From Actinokineospora xionganensis (GTDB lineage Bacteria > Actinomycetota > Actinomycetes > Mycobacteriales > Pseudonocardiaceae): a DNA stretch of 64,000 bases. Shown here one piece after another: positions 7,950 through 16,589 of the stretch. The DNA lies in the NCBI RefSeq assembly GCF_014323725.1, contig NZ_JABVED010000004.1:186001-250000 (forward strand). The letters are read 5' to 3'. The position numbers were made by a program, and so were the translations under genes. Position 1 is the first letter of the stretch. Each line of letters begins with the position of its first letter. The notes beneath the pieces were generated by a model. It worked only from the letters and a program-made list of their open reading frames with translations, ran no database searches and had not been told where the DNA came from.

Positions 7950-10274
7950 TTGAGCGCAGCGATGGTGGTTGAGGGAGGCCAGGCGGACAGACCCGTCGAC
8001 GTCACCAGCTATGTCGGCAGGCGCCATGAGATCGCCGAGGCGCGGCGGCTGCTGGGGACGGTCCGGCTGGTCACGCTCACCGGACCGGGCGGCGTGGGCA
8101 AGACCCGGCTGGCGAGCCGGATCGCCGCGGGCGCCCAGAAACAGTTCCGCGACGGGGTCACCTTCGTCGAGCTGGCCGAGCTGCGCGACCCCGAGTTGCT
8201 GGCCAACCTCGTCGCCGACAAGCTCGGCCTGCGCGACCAGTCGGCGCGGGCGGCGGCGGACACCGTCGTCGAGCACCTGCGCGCCCGGTCCGCGCTGCTG
8301 GTGCTGGACAACTGCGAGCACCTGGTGGCGGCCTCCGCCGAGCTGGTCGACCGGCTGATCGTGTCCTGCCCGAAGCTGGTGATCCTGGCGACCAGCAGGC
8401 AGTCGCTCAGCGTCGAGGGTGAGCACCTGCTGCTGGTGCCGCCGCTGTCGGTGCCGCGCGGTGACGATGTCGCCTCCGCCGCCGAGCTGGCGAACTACGA
8501 CGCTGTGCGGCTGTTCGTCGACCGGGCGACCGCGGTGCTGCCGTCGTTCACGGTCACCGACGCGAACTGCGCCGACCTCGCGCGATTGTGCGAGCGCCTC
8601 GAAGGCCTTCCGCTGGCCATCGAACTGGCCGCCGTGCGGATCCGGTCGATGTCCGTGCGGCAGATGGTGGAGCGGCTGTCGAAGCGCCTCTCCCTGCTCA
8701 CGGTCGGCACGCGCACCGCGCCGCGGCGTCAGCGGACCTTGCGCGCCATGATCGACTGGAGCTACTCGCTCTGCTCCCGGCCCGAGCAGCTGGTGTGGGA
8801 ACGTGCCTCGGTGTTCTCCGGGACCTTCGATCTCGAAGCTGCCGAGCACGTGTGCGGCGGCCCCGGTGTCGAGCAGGCGCAGGTGCTCGACCTGATCGAC
8901 GGGCTGCTCGACAAGTCGGTGCTGATTCGTGAGGAGCACAACGGGGTCGCCCGCTTCCGGATGCTGGAGACGCTGCGGGAGTACGCCCAGGACTGCCTCG
9001 GCCGCGCGGGCGACAAGGCGCGGGTGTCGAGGCTGCAGCGCGACTGGTATGCCGGTCTGACCGCGCGGTTCGAGGCCGAATGGCACAGCGCGCGGCAGGT
9101 CGCCTGGGTGGACCGGCTGCGCCAGGACCACGCCAACCTGCGCGTGGCGCTCGACTTCTGCGTCAACGACCCGGCCGACGCGGTGTTGGGTCTGCGAATG
9201 GCGACACGGGTCGACGACTACTGGGGCATCCGCGGCTTCCACACCGAGGCCCGCCTGTGGCTGGACCGCGCCCTGGCCGCGGCGGCGCCCGACGCGCCGG
9301 AACGTGTTGCGGCGCTTCGGATGTCGGGCTGGTTCGCGCTGCTGCAAGGCGACATCCCACCCGGGATCGACCGGCTCACGCAGGCGGGCGAACTCGTGAC
9401 GGCGACCGGCGACCCGGTCCAGGAGGCGTACCTGGCCCACGCGTGGGGCATGGCGGCGCTGTTCAGCGGCGACCTGTCCAAGGCAGCCGCGGCGTTCGCC
9501 CGGGTGCTGCCCACGTTCCGCGCACACGGCGAACTGCGCGGCGAGCTGTTCACCCTGTTCATCTACGGGTACACGCTCGGCCTCGCGGGCGACCCGGCCG
9601 CGGGCCGGACGATGCTGCAGGAGGCCATCGACACCAGCGCGGCGATCGGGGAGACGTTCTGGCGGGCGTGGTCGCTGTGGGGACTGTCCCAGGTCGAGAT
9701 CACCTACGGCGATGTCGAGGCGGCGGACCAGTCGGCCAAGGAGGCGCTGCGGCTGGAACGGGAGTTCGGCAACCGCCTCGGCGAGGCGTTCAGCACCGAC
9801 CTGCTCGGCTGGGTCGCGCAGCGGCAGGGCAGGCACGTGCGGGCCGCGATGCTGCTGGGCGCGGCGAGCGCGATCTGGTCGGCGATCGGGAGTTCGCCGA
9901 GCATGTCCGCGGTGTTCGACCAGCCGCACCGCGAGTACCTGGAGCTGAACCGGCGGTCCCTGGGCGCGCCCGCGTTCCAGAAGGCGTTCGCCGAGGGGCG
10001 CGCGCTGCCCAGTGACCTCGCGATGCACTACGCGCTGGAGGAGGACACGACCGAACCCGCGGCCGAGTCCGACCAACTGGGCCTGTTGACCAAGCGCGAG
10101 TTCGAGATCGCCCGACTGGTCGCGGAGGGCCTGACGAACCGCGAGATCGCCGCGCGGCTGACCATCGCCCAGCGCACCGCCGAATCGCATGTCGCGCACA
10201 TCCTGACCAAGCTCGAGTTCACCACCCGCACCCAGATAGCGGTGTGGGTCGCGAGCCGCCCACCCGTGGGCTGA
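7950..10274 (+). CDS. Large LuxR-family regulator with AfsR-like ATPase
   Basis: A 774-residue regulator. A P-loop, LTGPGGVGKTRLASR, lies near residue 50 and a Walker B-type LLVLDNCEHLV near 115, forming an AP-ATPase/NB-ARC-like domain. The middle part (about 380-690) is helical and TPR-like. The C-terminus is a LuxR helix-turn-helix with LTKREFEIARLVAEGLTNRE and IAQRTAESHVAHILTKL. The start is taken as TTG at 7950, with GGTGGA upstream; an in-frame ATG at 7962 is possible. Proteins of this build often act as pathway or global activators in actinomycetes. No operon partner exists, since the next gene is convergent, so the target is unknown. Confidence 0.88.
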   Translation: MSAAMVVEGGQADRPVDVTSYVGRRHEIAEARRLLGTVRLVTLTGPGGVGKTRLASRIAAGAQKQFRDGVTFVELAELRDPELLANLVADKLGLRDQSARAAADTVVEHLRARSALLVLDNCEHLVAASAELVDRLIVSCPKLVILATSRQSLSVEGEHLLLVPPLSVPRGDDVASAAELANYDAVRLFVDRATAVLPSFTVTDANCADLARLCERLEGLPLAIELAAVRIRSMSVRQMVERLSKRLSLLTVGTRTAPRRQRTLRAMIDWSYSLCSRPEQLVWERASVFSGTFDLEAAEHVCGGPGVEQAQVLDLIDGLLDKSVLIREEHNGVARFRMLETLREYAQDCLGRAGDKARVSRLQRDWYAGLTARFEAEWHSARQVAWVDRLRQDHANLRVALDFCVNDPADAVLGLRMATRVDDYWGIRGFHTEARLWLDRALAAAAPDAPERVAALRMSGWFALLQGDIPPGIDRLTQAGELVTATGDPVQEAYLAHAWGMAALFSGDLSKAAAAFARVLPTFRAHGELRGELFTLFIYGYTLGLAGDPAAGRTMLQEAIDTSAAIGETFWRAWSLWGLSQVEITYGDVEAADQSAKEALRLEREFGNRLGEAFSTDLLGWVAQRQGRHVRAAMLLGAASAIWSAIGSSPSMSAVFDQPHREYLELNRRSLGAPAFQKAFAEGRALPSDLAMHYALEEDTTEPAAESDQLGLLTKREFEIARLVAEGLTNREIAARLTIAQRTAESHVAHILTKLEFTTRTQIAVWVASRPPVG

Positions 10275-10280
10275 GGGCAC

Positions 10281-10856
10281 TCACACGCGTTCGAGCGGGA
10301 GATGCGGCGGCGGAGGCGGCTCGACCCGGATCTGGTCGCCCGCCTCAATCCGGCCGCCGTGGCGCACAATGGCCATGATCCCGGCCTTGCGCACCAGGTG
10401 ACCGTCGGCGTCCAGGTGGACGACCTGCTTGAGCAGCCCAGACCGGAAGTTGTCGATCTGGGCGCACGGGTTGCGCAGCCCAGTCACCTCGATGACGGCG
10501 TTGGCGCCGAGCCGCAGGATTGTGTGGCGGGGCAGCGCGAGCAGATCGAGCCCCCGGGTGGTGACGTTCTCCCCGAGCTGCCCGGCGTCGACCCGAAAGC
10601 CGTTGCGCGCCAACTCGTCGAAGAGTTCCTCGTGGAGGAGGTGGACTTGGCGCAGGTTGGGCTGGGTCGGATCGACGGCAACCCGCGACCGGTGCCGCAC
10701 GGTGGTGCCCGCGTGCGCGTCGCCCTCGACCCCAAGCCCGGCGATCAGGGTGATGGACGGGGCGACGGGCTTGCTGAAACGGTGCCCACCATCCCGGCAG
10801 ACAGCGACGACCGTGCCGAGGTCAGACACCTCCGTGGTTCCCTTCGTCCGCTTCAC
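10281..10856 (-). CDS. MOSC-domain protein
   Basis: A 191-residue single MOSC (molybdenum cofactor sulfurase C-terminal) domain protein. Family features are GLGVEGDAHAG near the N-terminus, RQVHLLHEELFDEL, GQLGENVTTRGLDLLALP and RNPCAQID, which holds the conserved cysteine. Such proteins bind molybdenum cofactor or sulfur carriers. Some handle N-hydroxylated substrates with reductase partners, and none is encoded here. The GTG at 10856 is chosen because GGAGG sits seven bases upstream; the GTG at 10829 lies too close to its own GGAG. The gene is convergent with the LuxR regulator, six bases apart. Confidence 0.85.
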   Translation of the reverse strand: MKRTKGTTEVSDLGTVVAVCRDGGHRFSKPVAPSITLIAGLGVEGDAHAGTTVRHRSRVAVDPTQPNLRQVHLLHEELFDELARNGFRVDAGQLGENVTTRGLDLLALPRHTILRLGANAVIEVTGLRNPCAQIDNFRSGLLKQVVHLDADGHLVRKAGIMAIVRHGGRIEAGDQIRVEPPPPPHLPLERV

Positions 10857-11022
10857 CCACAGGCCTCCAGGATGCCCGACCGGACGAGTTCGGGTGATTG
10901 TCGGGTCACCCACACAAGCCGCGCCCACCATCCCCATCCACAACAGCCCGAGCGACCGGACCCTCGACGACGCCCCAGGCGAGGCTCCAACCACCCGAAG
11001 GTGCACCACCGACCAAGGCCGG

Positions 11023-11093
11023 GAACCAGGCCACAGACAGGATGCACCCCGCCCAAAGCCCGGCGAACCAGACCACGGACAGGGTGCACCCCG
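11023..11093. repeat. Degenerate 29-bp direct repeat, period 42
   Basis: Bases 11023-11051 and 11065-11093 match at 26 of 29 positions; both start GAACCAG and end GCACCCCG, and are separated by 13 bases. They lie in the 244-base gap between the MOSC gene and the phospholipase gene. I see no other gene or clear hairpin in this gap. Confidence 0.7.
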
Positions 11094-11100
11094 AATGCGA

Positions 11101-13656
11101 TCAGTATCCGATCGGGAACAGCTCAGCCGCCGAAGCCCACGGCCCACGCCCACCGGCCTCACTCAGCACCCGTACCCGCACATACCGGGCCGACGAAGGC
11201 CAGAAGCGAACGGTCTTGGTCTTCGCGTCATCAGGAAACGCGCCTGAGGTGACCTTGGACCAAGCACTCCCATCCGTGCTGAGTTCGACCTCATAACCAC
11301 CGAAGCGCCCATTCGCGCCGCCGTCCTGGCGGGGCACGTAGGTCAGGCCGGTGACCGTCCGCGCGCTGCCGAGGTCCAGGCGGATCTCGTGGGGCGGCTG
11401 GGCGGGCGAGGTCGACCAGCGGGTGTGCCAGATCGTCGATGTGGTGCCGTCCACGGCATTGCGGGCCGCACCGTTCTCGGCTGCCGTCTCCTCGCTGCTG
11501 ACATAGGAGACCACAGTGGACAGTCGGCCCGAGCCCATCACCGGGTCGCTCTTGCTCGCCGTCCCGGTTTCCACGTGGCCCGCGAACCGGCGCAGGAAGC
11601 CGTCGGTGGTGTCCGCGGTGGCGGTCAGGTCGTACCAGTAGTCGGTTCCGGCCACCGAGAAGTAGTCCTCGACCACCGCGTTCACCGCCACGGGGTACGT
11701 CCACGGCCCGCCCGAGCGGTTGCCCGCGACCACCTTGACCACGCACGCCGCCGTTCCGGTGTTGGTCATCCGCAGGTACACCCGGCCCTCGGCGGGCGCG
11801 TACCGAATGGTGACCTCCGGGTTCGCCTTGCCTGCCGAGGTCGCGGTGACCCGGTTGCCCGCGAACCGCCGGACGAAGCCGTTCGGGCCATACGCGGTCA
11901 GGTCGTAAGCGCCGGTGGGTGTTCCGGCAGTGAACGTGTCGGACAGCGACTTGCCCGCCTCCACGGTGTACCGCCAAGGCCCGTCGGTGCGGAACTGGTT
12001 GGCGTAGACGGAGAAGTGCGCCCCCGCGGTCCCACTGTTGACGAAGTCGAACGCCACCGAACCCGCCGTCACCGTCGACTTCACCGCGAGGTTGTAGGGC
12101 AGCGGCCGGGCGGGCCGGACTCCCGGCTCCTGCAGCGGGAACGCCTGCGTCGACGGCGGGGTGCGAAACGTGCCGCGAGGGCCGCTGGACGTCGCGGGCA
12201 CCGGCAGCGTCGGATAGGCGGGCACGGCGGTGTTCAGGTCCAGGGCCGAGGTGAGGTCGCCGCACACCGCGCGTCGCCACGGGGTGATGTTCGGCTCGGC
12301 GACGCCGGTGACCCGTTCGAGGAATTTGAGTACCGACGTGTGGTCGAACACCTCGGAACACACGTAGCCGCCGCGGGTCCACGGCGAGACGACGATCATC
12401 GGCACCCGTGCGCCGAGGCCGATCGGGGTGCCGGAGACGATCTCGTCGGCGAACGGGACCGTCGACTTGCCGTCCGAGCCGTCGCCGACCACCGGCGGCG
12501 TCGGCGCGGGCACGTGGTCGAAGAAGCCGTCGTTCTCGTCGTAGTTCAGGATGAAGACGGTCTTGTTCCACATGGTCTGGTTCGACGCGAGCACGTCGAG
12601 CAGCTTGCTGGTGAGCACGGCCCCGTTGGCGGGTCCGTTGGTCGAGTGCTCGCTTTCGGCGGTGTTGGGCACGAGCCAGGACACCGCGGGCAGCGTGCCG
12701 CGGTCGACGTCGGCCTTGAACGCGGCGAGCAGGCCGCCGCTGCGTTCGCGGCGCAGCGCGCCGTCGTAGAGGGCGCGCTCAGCGGGCGTCAGCGTGGCCA
12801 CACCCTCCGCCAGCTGGGCGAGCATGGTGTTCTGGGTGGTGCTCGACGCCCCGCGGAGCGCGTCGTAGAACGCCTCCACCTTTTTGTATCCGGTCTTCGC
12901 CAACGCCTTCAGTGCGACGTCCACAAAGGTCTTGAAGTATTCCAGAGAGTTGTCGGTGAAGTTGTCCCATTCCTGATAGACCCGCCAGGAGACACCCGCG
13001 GTCCGCAGCCGTTCGGCGTAGGTGGTCCAGGTGTAGCCGGTGTGGTTCGGGTTGCCGTAGGGCGCGTTGCCGGTGGCCCGGGTGGTGCCGCCGGGTTCGT
13101 ACCCGATCATCCCGCTGAACAGGTGGTTGCGGTTGGGGTTGGTCGGCCCCATCTCCGAGCAGTGGTAGGCGTCGCAGATGGTGAACGCCTCGGAAAGCGC
13201 GTAGTAGAAAGCCAGGTGTTCACGCCGGTAACCCGACATCGTGTTGGTCTGCTTGTGCGGCACCCAGGCGTCGTTGCGGCCCTTGGCCCACGCGGCGTGG
13301 CCGTCCGACCAGCCGTGTGGGGTCCCGGCCATGTGGTAGTCGCTGACCGCGTAGGGCAGAACGTATCCGTTGGGGTGACCTACTTTCAGGTCGGAAGTCA
13401 CCGCGCACGGCTGGTGGAACACCGAACGGCCGGTGGAGAGCGTGAGAGCGTTCGGGTCGTTGAAGCCGCGGATACCGCGCAGGGAACCGTAGTAGTGGTC
13501 GAACGACCGGTTCTCCTGCATCAGGATCACCACGTGTTCGATCAGTTCGAGCCCGCCGGTCGGCGCGGCGGCGGCCATCGCGGTGCGCACGCTCAGCGGC
13601 AGCAGGGAGAATGCCGCTGCGCCCGCGCCCAGTCCTAAGAAGCTACGGCGATCCAT
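11101..13656 (-). CDS. Secreted phospholipase C (phosphoesterase family) with discoidin domain
   Basis: An 851-residue exported phospholipase C of the non-haemolytic PlcC/PlcN family. The leader MDRRSFLGLGAGAAAFSLLP is a Tat signal. The phosphoesterase domain (about 35-470) shows IEHVVILMQENRSFDHYYG and EMGPTNPNRNHLFSG. Two C-terminal phospholipase repeats follow (about 510-700). The last 140 residues form an F5/8 type C (discoidin) domain, an uncommon addition that may bind carbohydrate or membrane surfaces. AGGAAG precedes the ATG. The gene is 42 bases downstream of the HAD phosphatase gene on the same strand, so both are probably read from the promoter at about 15.0 kb. The expected reaction releases diacylglycerol and phosphocholine or phosphoethanolamine outside the cell. 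Confidence 0.9.
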   Translation of the reverse strand: MDRRSFLGLGAGAAAFSLLPLSVRTAMAAAAPTGGLELIEHVVILMQENRSFDHYYGSLRGIRGFNDPNALTLSTGRSVFHQPCAVTSDLKVGHPNGYVLPYAVSDYHMAGTPHGWSDGHAAWAKGRNDAWVPHKQTNTMSGYRREHLAFYYALSEAFTICDAYHCSEMGPTNPNRNHLFSGMIGYEPGGTTRATGNAPYGNPNHTGYTWTTYAERLRTAGVSWRVYQEWDNFTDNSLEYFKTFVDVALKALAKTGYKKVEAFYDALRGASSTTQNTMLAQLAEGVATLTPAERALYDGALRRERSGGLLAAFKADVDRGTLPAVSWLVPNTAESEHSTNGPANGAVLTSKLLDVLASNQTMWNKTVFILNYDENDGFFDHVPAPTPPVVGDGSDGKSTVPFADEIVSGTPIGLGARVPMIVVSPWTRGGYVCSEVFDHTSVLKFLERVTGVAEPNITPWRRAVCGDLTSALDLNTAVPAYPTLPVPATSSGPRGTFRTPPSTQAFPLQEPGVRPARPLPYNLAVKSTVTAGSVAFDFVNSGTAGAHFSVYANQFRTDGPWRYTVEAGKSLSDTFTAGTPTGAYDLTAYGPNGFVRRFAGNRVTATSAGKANPEVTIRYAPAEGRVYLRMTNTGTAACVVKVVAGNRSGGPWTYPVAVNAVVEDYFSVAGTDYWYDLTATADTTDGFLRRFAGHVETGTASKSDPVMGSGRLSTVVSYVSSEETAAENGAARNAVDGTTSTIWHTRWSTSPAQPPHEIRLDLGSARTVTGLTYVPRQDGGANGRFGGYEVELSTDGSAWSKVTSGAFPDDAKTKTVRFWPSSARYVRVRVLSEAGGRGPWASAAELFPIGY

Positions 13657-13698
13657 GATCTTCCTATCTGCAGGGGGTGACAGGGAAGCAGACCGTCC

Positions 13699-14961
13699 CT
13701 AGTGGACGGTGTCGAGCTGGTCGGGGATCACGTGTCCGGCGTCGTCGACAACCGGCACAGGGGTGCCCGCGGCGTCGGTCGCACCCGTTGTGGCACAGGG
13801 ATAGGGCTTCGTCTGCGCGGGTTTGGGCCGGATGAACATCGGGTTGACGATCCAGCGGCCGTCGAGGTCGTGGTAGGCGTGGCACATCAGCTCGGTCTTG
13901 TTCCGGTTGATCACCAGGCGCAGCGCCGTGGCGTCGCGGACGAAGGTCAGGTCGGTCGTCGAGTCGCCCGCGCCGAACACCGGCCGCTTGTCTTCGGTCT
14001 GCCACTCGAACGCCTTGGCGCCGCGCACGCCGTAGATCTCCTGGTTGACCCAGCAGCGTTTGCCGTCGATGTAGGTGATCACACTGTCCGCGCCGTCGGC
14101 CACGTCTCCGCACCCGGTCAGCCGGTGGGTGAGCGCGCCCGCCCGCTTGACCGAGCGGATGCCGACGACCCGGTTCGCCGCGACGCCGACGCCCGCGGCC
14201 CACACCTCGACCACGTCCTGCGGTGACGCGGACACGACCCAGACGTCGAAACCGCCGCGCTGCAACGTTCTGACCAGATCGCGCTGCTGGTCGTAGTAGC
14301 GCACCCAGCCCGTCACCGCCTGGGTGCCGACAAGCTGGGTGGCCCCCACCGGAGCCGCCAGGTTCTCCCGCCGCGCGGCGGCGGCGAAGCCGCGAACCTG
14401 GGCGGGCGTCCACCCGGCCAGCAGCTGCGGAAGCCAGGCGTAGGACGGTTCCATCCGGCGGTGGTCGTAGCCGGCGAACGCGGCTGCCCCCGTGGTCGTC
14501 TCAGCGGCGGAGTACACGGTCAGGATCTCGTCGGCGCACCGCGTGTCGGTGCTGGTGGGCAACGGTGCGCCTGCCGCAACCGCGGTGCCACAGGCAGCGC
14601 GCAGGGTCGTCGCGGCGGCGGGCGTCAGATACCGGCTGGTGGCGGCCCAGTCGGCGGGCTGACGCACGACATCGTTGCGCAGCGCCCAGAACAGGGTGGC
14701 GTCGCCGACGTCGTTGCGGATCACGGTGTTGTCCCAGTCGAACACGGCGACCGGACGCTGCCCCTGACGGCCGCAGCGGCCGTGTTCGGCGATCATGGCG
14801 TCGAGCCGCTGCCGGTTGTCGCCGTGCCAGGCCTGCCCAGGGTCGAGGGTGGCGCACGCGGCGGGCGCGGCGGCGGCGGACGGAGTCGGCGCCCAGCTCA
14901 GCGCACCGACCACCAGGGCGGCTGTGAGGACGAGATTGGGGATGAGGATCGGTACTCGCAT
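13699..14961 (-). CDS. Secreted HAD-family phosphatase (phosphorylcholine phosphatase-like)
   Basis: A 420-residue protein with a Sec-type signal (MRVPILIPNLVLTAALVVGA, cleavage near ASAAAA). The HAD nucleophile motif VFDWDNTVIRND is near residue 73. Motif II is in VWVVSASPQ and the acidic motif in VFGAGDSTTDLTF. Its length and build resemble secreted phosphorylcholine phosphatases. With the phospholipase gene directly downstream, the pair would strip a phospholipid to free choline or ethanolamine plus phosphate. GGAAGGA precedes the ATG. The 24-bp element at 14981-15004 lies just upstream and matches elements in front of the ethanolamine-type operon, so the two are probably co-regulated. Substrate specificity is inferred. 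Confidence 0.8.
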   Translation of the reverse strand: MRVPILIPNLVLTAALVVGALSWAPTPSAAAAPAACATLDPGQAWHGDNRQRLDAMIAEHGRCGRQGQRPVAVFDWDNTVIRNDVGDATLFWALRNDVVRQPADWAATSRYLTPAAATTLRAACGTAVAAGAPLPTSTDTRCADEILTVYSAAETTTGAAAFAGYDHRRMEPSYAWLPQLLAGWTPAQVRGFAAAARRENLAAPVGATQLVGTQAVTGWVRYYDQQRDLVRTLQRGGFDVWVVSASPQDVVEVWAAGVGVAANRVVGIRSVKRAGALTHRLTGCGDVADGADSVITYIDGKRCWVNQEIYGVRGAKAFEWQTEDKRPVFGAGDSTTDLTFVRDATALRLVINRNKTELMCHAYHDLDGRWIVNPMFIRPKPAQTKPYPCATTGATDAAGTPVPVVDDAGHVIPDQLDTVH

Positions 14962-14980
14962 GAGCAGTCCTTCCAGGGTT

Positions 14981-15004
14981 TAATGGATCAAATGTGACCC
15001 ATTA
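14981..15004. promoter_or_regulatory. 24-bp operator-like element, copy 1 (phosphatase promoter)
   Basis: TAATGG, a 12-base spacer, then CCATTA, a perfect inverted repeat in its arms. It lies 20 bases upstream of the phosphatase ATG. Two more elements with identical geometry are at 20047 and 20176. The FadR-type regulator gene at 15103 is the obvious candidate binder. The rest of the 141-base gap holds no gene. Confidence 0.65.
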
Positions 15005-15102
15005 GACTCGCCTGGACAGGAAGCTTGGCGCACAAAGATGAGCGCGTCAAGCATCAAATAGACGAAAACCAACCATTACGCGCAACTTCGCGCACTGGAC
15101 AC

Positions 15103-15810
15103 TCAGCGGAGGAAACCGCGCAACAACGAGGCCGTGCCCTCGGTGTGCTCGGCCATCGCCTGACGCGCGGTCGCCGGGTCGCCGCCGAGGATGGCGTCGA
15201 CGATCGTCGCGTGCTGGGTGTTGGAGTGGTCCAGGTTCGGTTGCAGCAGCGGGATCCGGTCGAGCAGAGCGTCCACGCGCATCCGCACGTCGGCCACCGC
15301 GCTGGTGAGCGACGTCGAGCCGCTGGACTCCGCGATGGCCAGGTGCAGCCGGGCGTCGCGGCGCCGGTAGTCGTCCAGGTCGGCCACCGACGCCTCGGTG
15401 AGCGCGTCCTTGAGATGGCGTCGCTCGTCGGGCATGAGCGAGCGCATGGCGGCCTGCTCGGCGGTGCCGGTCTCGAGCACGTGCCGCAGGCAGAGCACGT
15501 CCTGCAGCTCTTCGGCGTCGATGACCCCGTCGCCCGCGGGCTTCGGGGGCAGCACCGCGTTGACGAAGGTGCCGCCGTAGCGGCCGCGGCGCGACTCGAC
15601 GTATCCGGCGTCGGACAGCGCGCGGATCGCCTCGCGCACGGTCACCCGGCTGACGCCGAGGCGCTCGGACAGCTCGCGTTCGGGCGGAAGCCTGCCACCC
15701 GCCTCGACGACGCCGAGGCGGACGGCCTGGAGCAGGCGCTCCACGGTCTCTTCGAACGCGTTCCCCGCACGGACCGGTCGGAAGAGTGCCGCACTCGCCT
15801 GCACACTCAT
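15103..15810 (-). CDS. GntR/FadR-family transcriptional regulator
   Basis: A 235-residue regulator with an N-terminal winged helix (VRLGVVEAGGRLPPERELSE, VSRVTVREAIRALSDAG) and a helical FCD effector domain (about 90-230). It is the last gene of the minus-strand operon glnA-like, hydrolase, aldehyde dehydrogenase, SDR, gntR, with eight bases to the SDR gene. It probably responds to a pathway metabolite and acts at the three 24-bp elements around the operon. This is inferred from position. The N-terminus begins MSVQASAALFRP with no better alternative start. Confidence 0.88.
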   Translation of the reverse strand: MSVQASAALFRPVRAGNAFEETVERLLQAVRLGVVEAGGRLPPERELSERLGVSRVTVREAIRALSDAGYVESRRGRYGGTFVNAVLPPKPAGDGVIDAEELQDVLCLRHVLETGTAEQAAMRSLMPDERRHLKDALTEASVADLDDYRRRDARLHLAIAESSGSTSLTSAVADVRMRVDALLDRIPLLQPNLDHSNTQHATIVDAILGGDPATARQAMAEHTEGTASLLRGFLR

Positions 15811-15818
15811 CTGCTCTC

Positions 15819-16583
15819 CTACACCGGGGTCACGTATGCGCCTGAGATCCCACCATCCACAAGGAACTGGGACGCGGTGATGAACGACGCGTCGTCACTG
15901 GCAAGGAATGCTACCGCAGCGGCGATCTCGCCGGGCTCGGCGAAGCGGCCGACCGGCACATGCACCAGCCTGCGCGCGGCCCGCTCCGGGTCCTTGGCGA
16001 ACAGCTCTTGGAGCAGCGGGGTGTTCACCGGCCCCGGGCACAGCGCGTTGACCCGGATGCCCTCGCGGGCGAACTGCACGCCCAGCTCACGGCTCATCGC
16101 CAGCACCCCACCCTTGGACGCGGTGTAGGAGATCTGCGAGGTGGCCGCGCCCATCACCGCCACGAACGACGCGGTGTTGACGATGGACCCCTTCCCCTGC
16201 CGCCGCATGTGCGGGATCGCGTACTTGCAGCACAGGTACACCGACTTCAGGTTGACGTCCTGCACCCGCTGCCACGCGTCGAGGCCGGTGGTGAGGATCG
16301 AGTCGTCGTCGGGCGGGGAGATCCCCGCGTTGTTGAACGCCACGTCGACCGAGCCGAACTCGGCGACGGCGGTGTCGAACAGCGACCGCACCTGCTCCTC
16401 GTCGGTCACGTCCGTGTGCACGAACAGGCCGCCGACCTCCTCGGCCACCGCCTTGCCCGCCGCGTCGGACACATCCGCCACCACGATGGTGGCGCCCTCG
16501 GCGGCCAAGCGGTGCGCCGTGGCCAGTCCCACGCCGCTCGCGCCGCCGGTGATGACCGCCACCCTGCCCTCGAAACGTCGCAT
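15819..16583 (-). CDS. Short-chain dehydrogenase/reductase
   Basis: A 254-residue classical SDR. It has the NAD-binding TGGASGVGLATA, NNAG (FNNAGISPPDD), catalytic Ser in VNTASFVAV, Tyr-Lys in YTASKGG, and PGPVNTPL. NAD preference is suggested by the acidic residue in VVADVSD. The operon codes for gamma-glutamylation, aldehyde oxidation and gamma-glutamyl hydrolysis. An alcohol dehydrogenase is the step needed between gamma-glutamylethanolamide and its aldehyde, and this SDR could supply it. That would favour ethanolamine over putrescine, since no amine oxidase gene is present. The substrate is inferred. Confidence 0.85.
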   Translation of the reverse strand: MRRFEGRVAVITGGASGVGLATAHRLAAEGATIVVADVSDAAGKAVAEEVGGLFVHTDVTDEEQVRSLFDTAVAEFGSVDVAFNNAGISPPDDDSILTTGLDAWQRVQDVNLKSVYLCCKYAIPHMRRQGKGSIVNTASFVAVMGAATSQISYTASKGGVLAMSRELGVQFAREGIRVNALCPGPVNTPLLQELFAKDPERAARRLVHVPVGRFAEPGEIAAAVAFLASDDASFITASQFLVDGGISGAYVTPV

Positions 16584-16589
16584 AGCCGA

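Noticed and set aside
7920-10280. Minus-strand open frame of 786 codons opposite the LuxR gene
   Set aside because: The plus strand encodes a P-loop ATPase with a LuxR domain; the antisense product has no recognisable domain.
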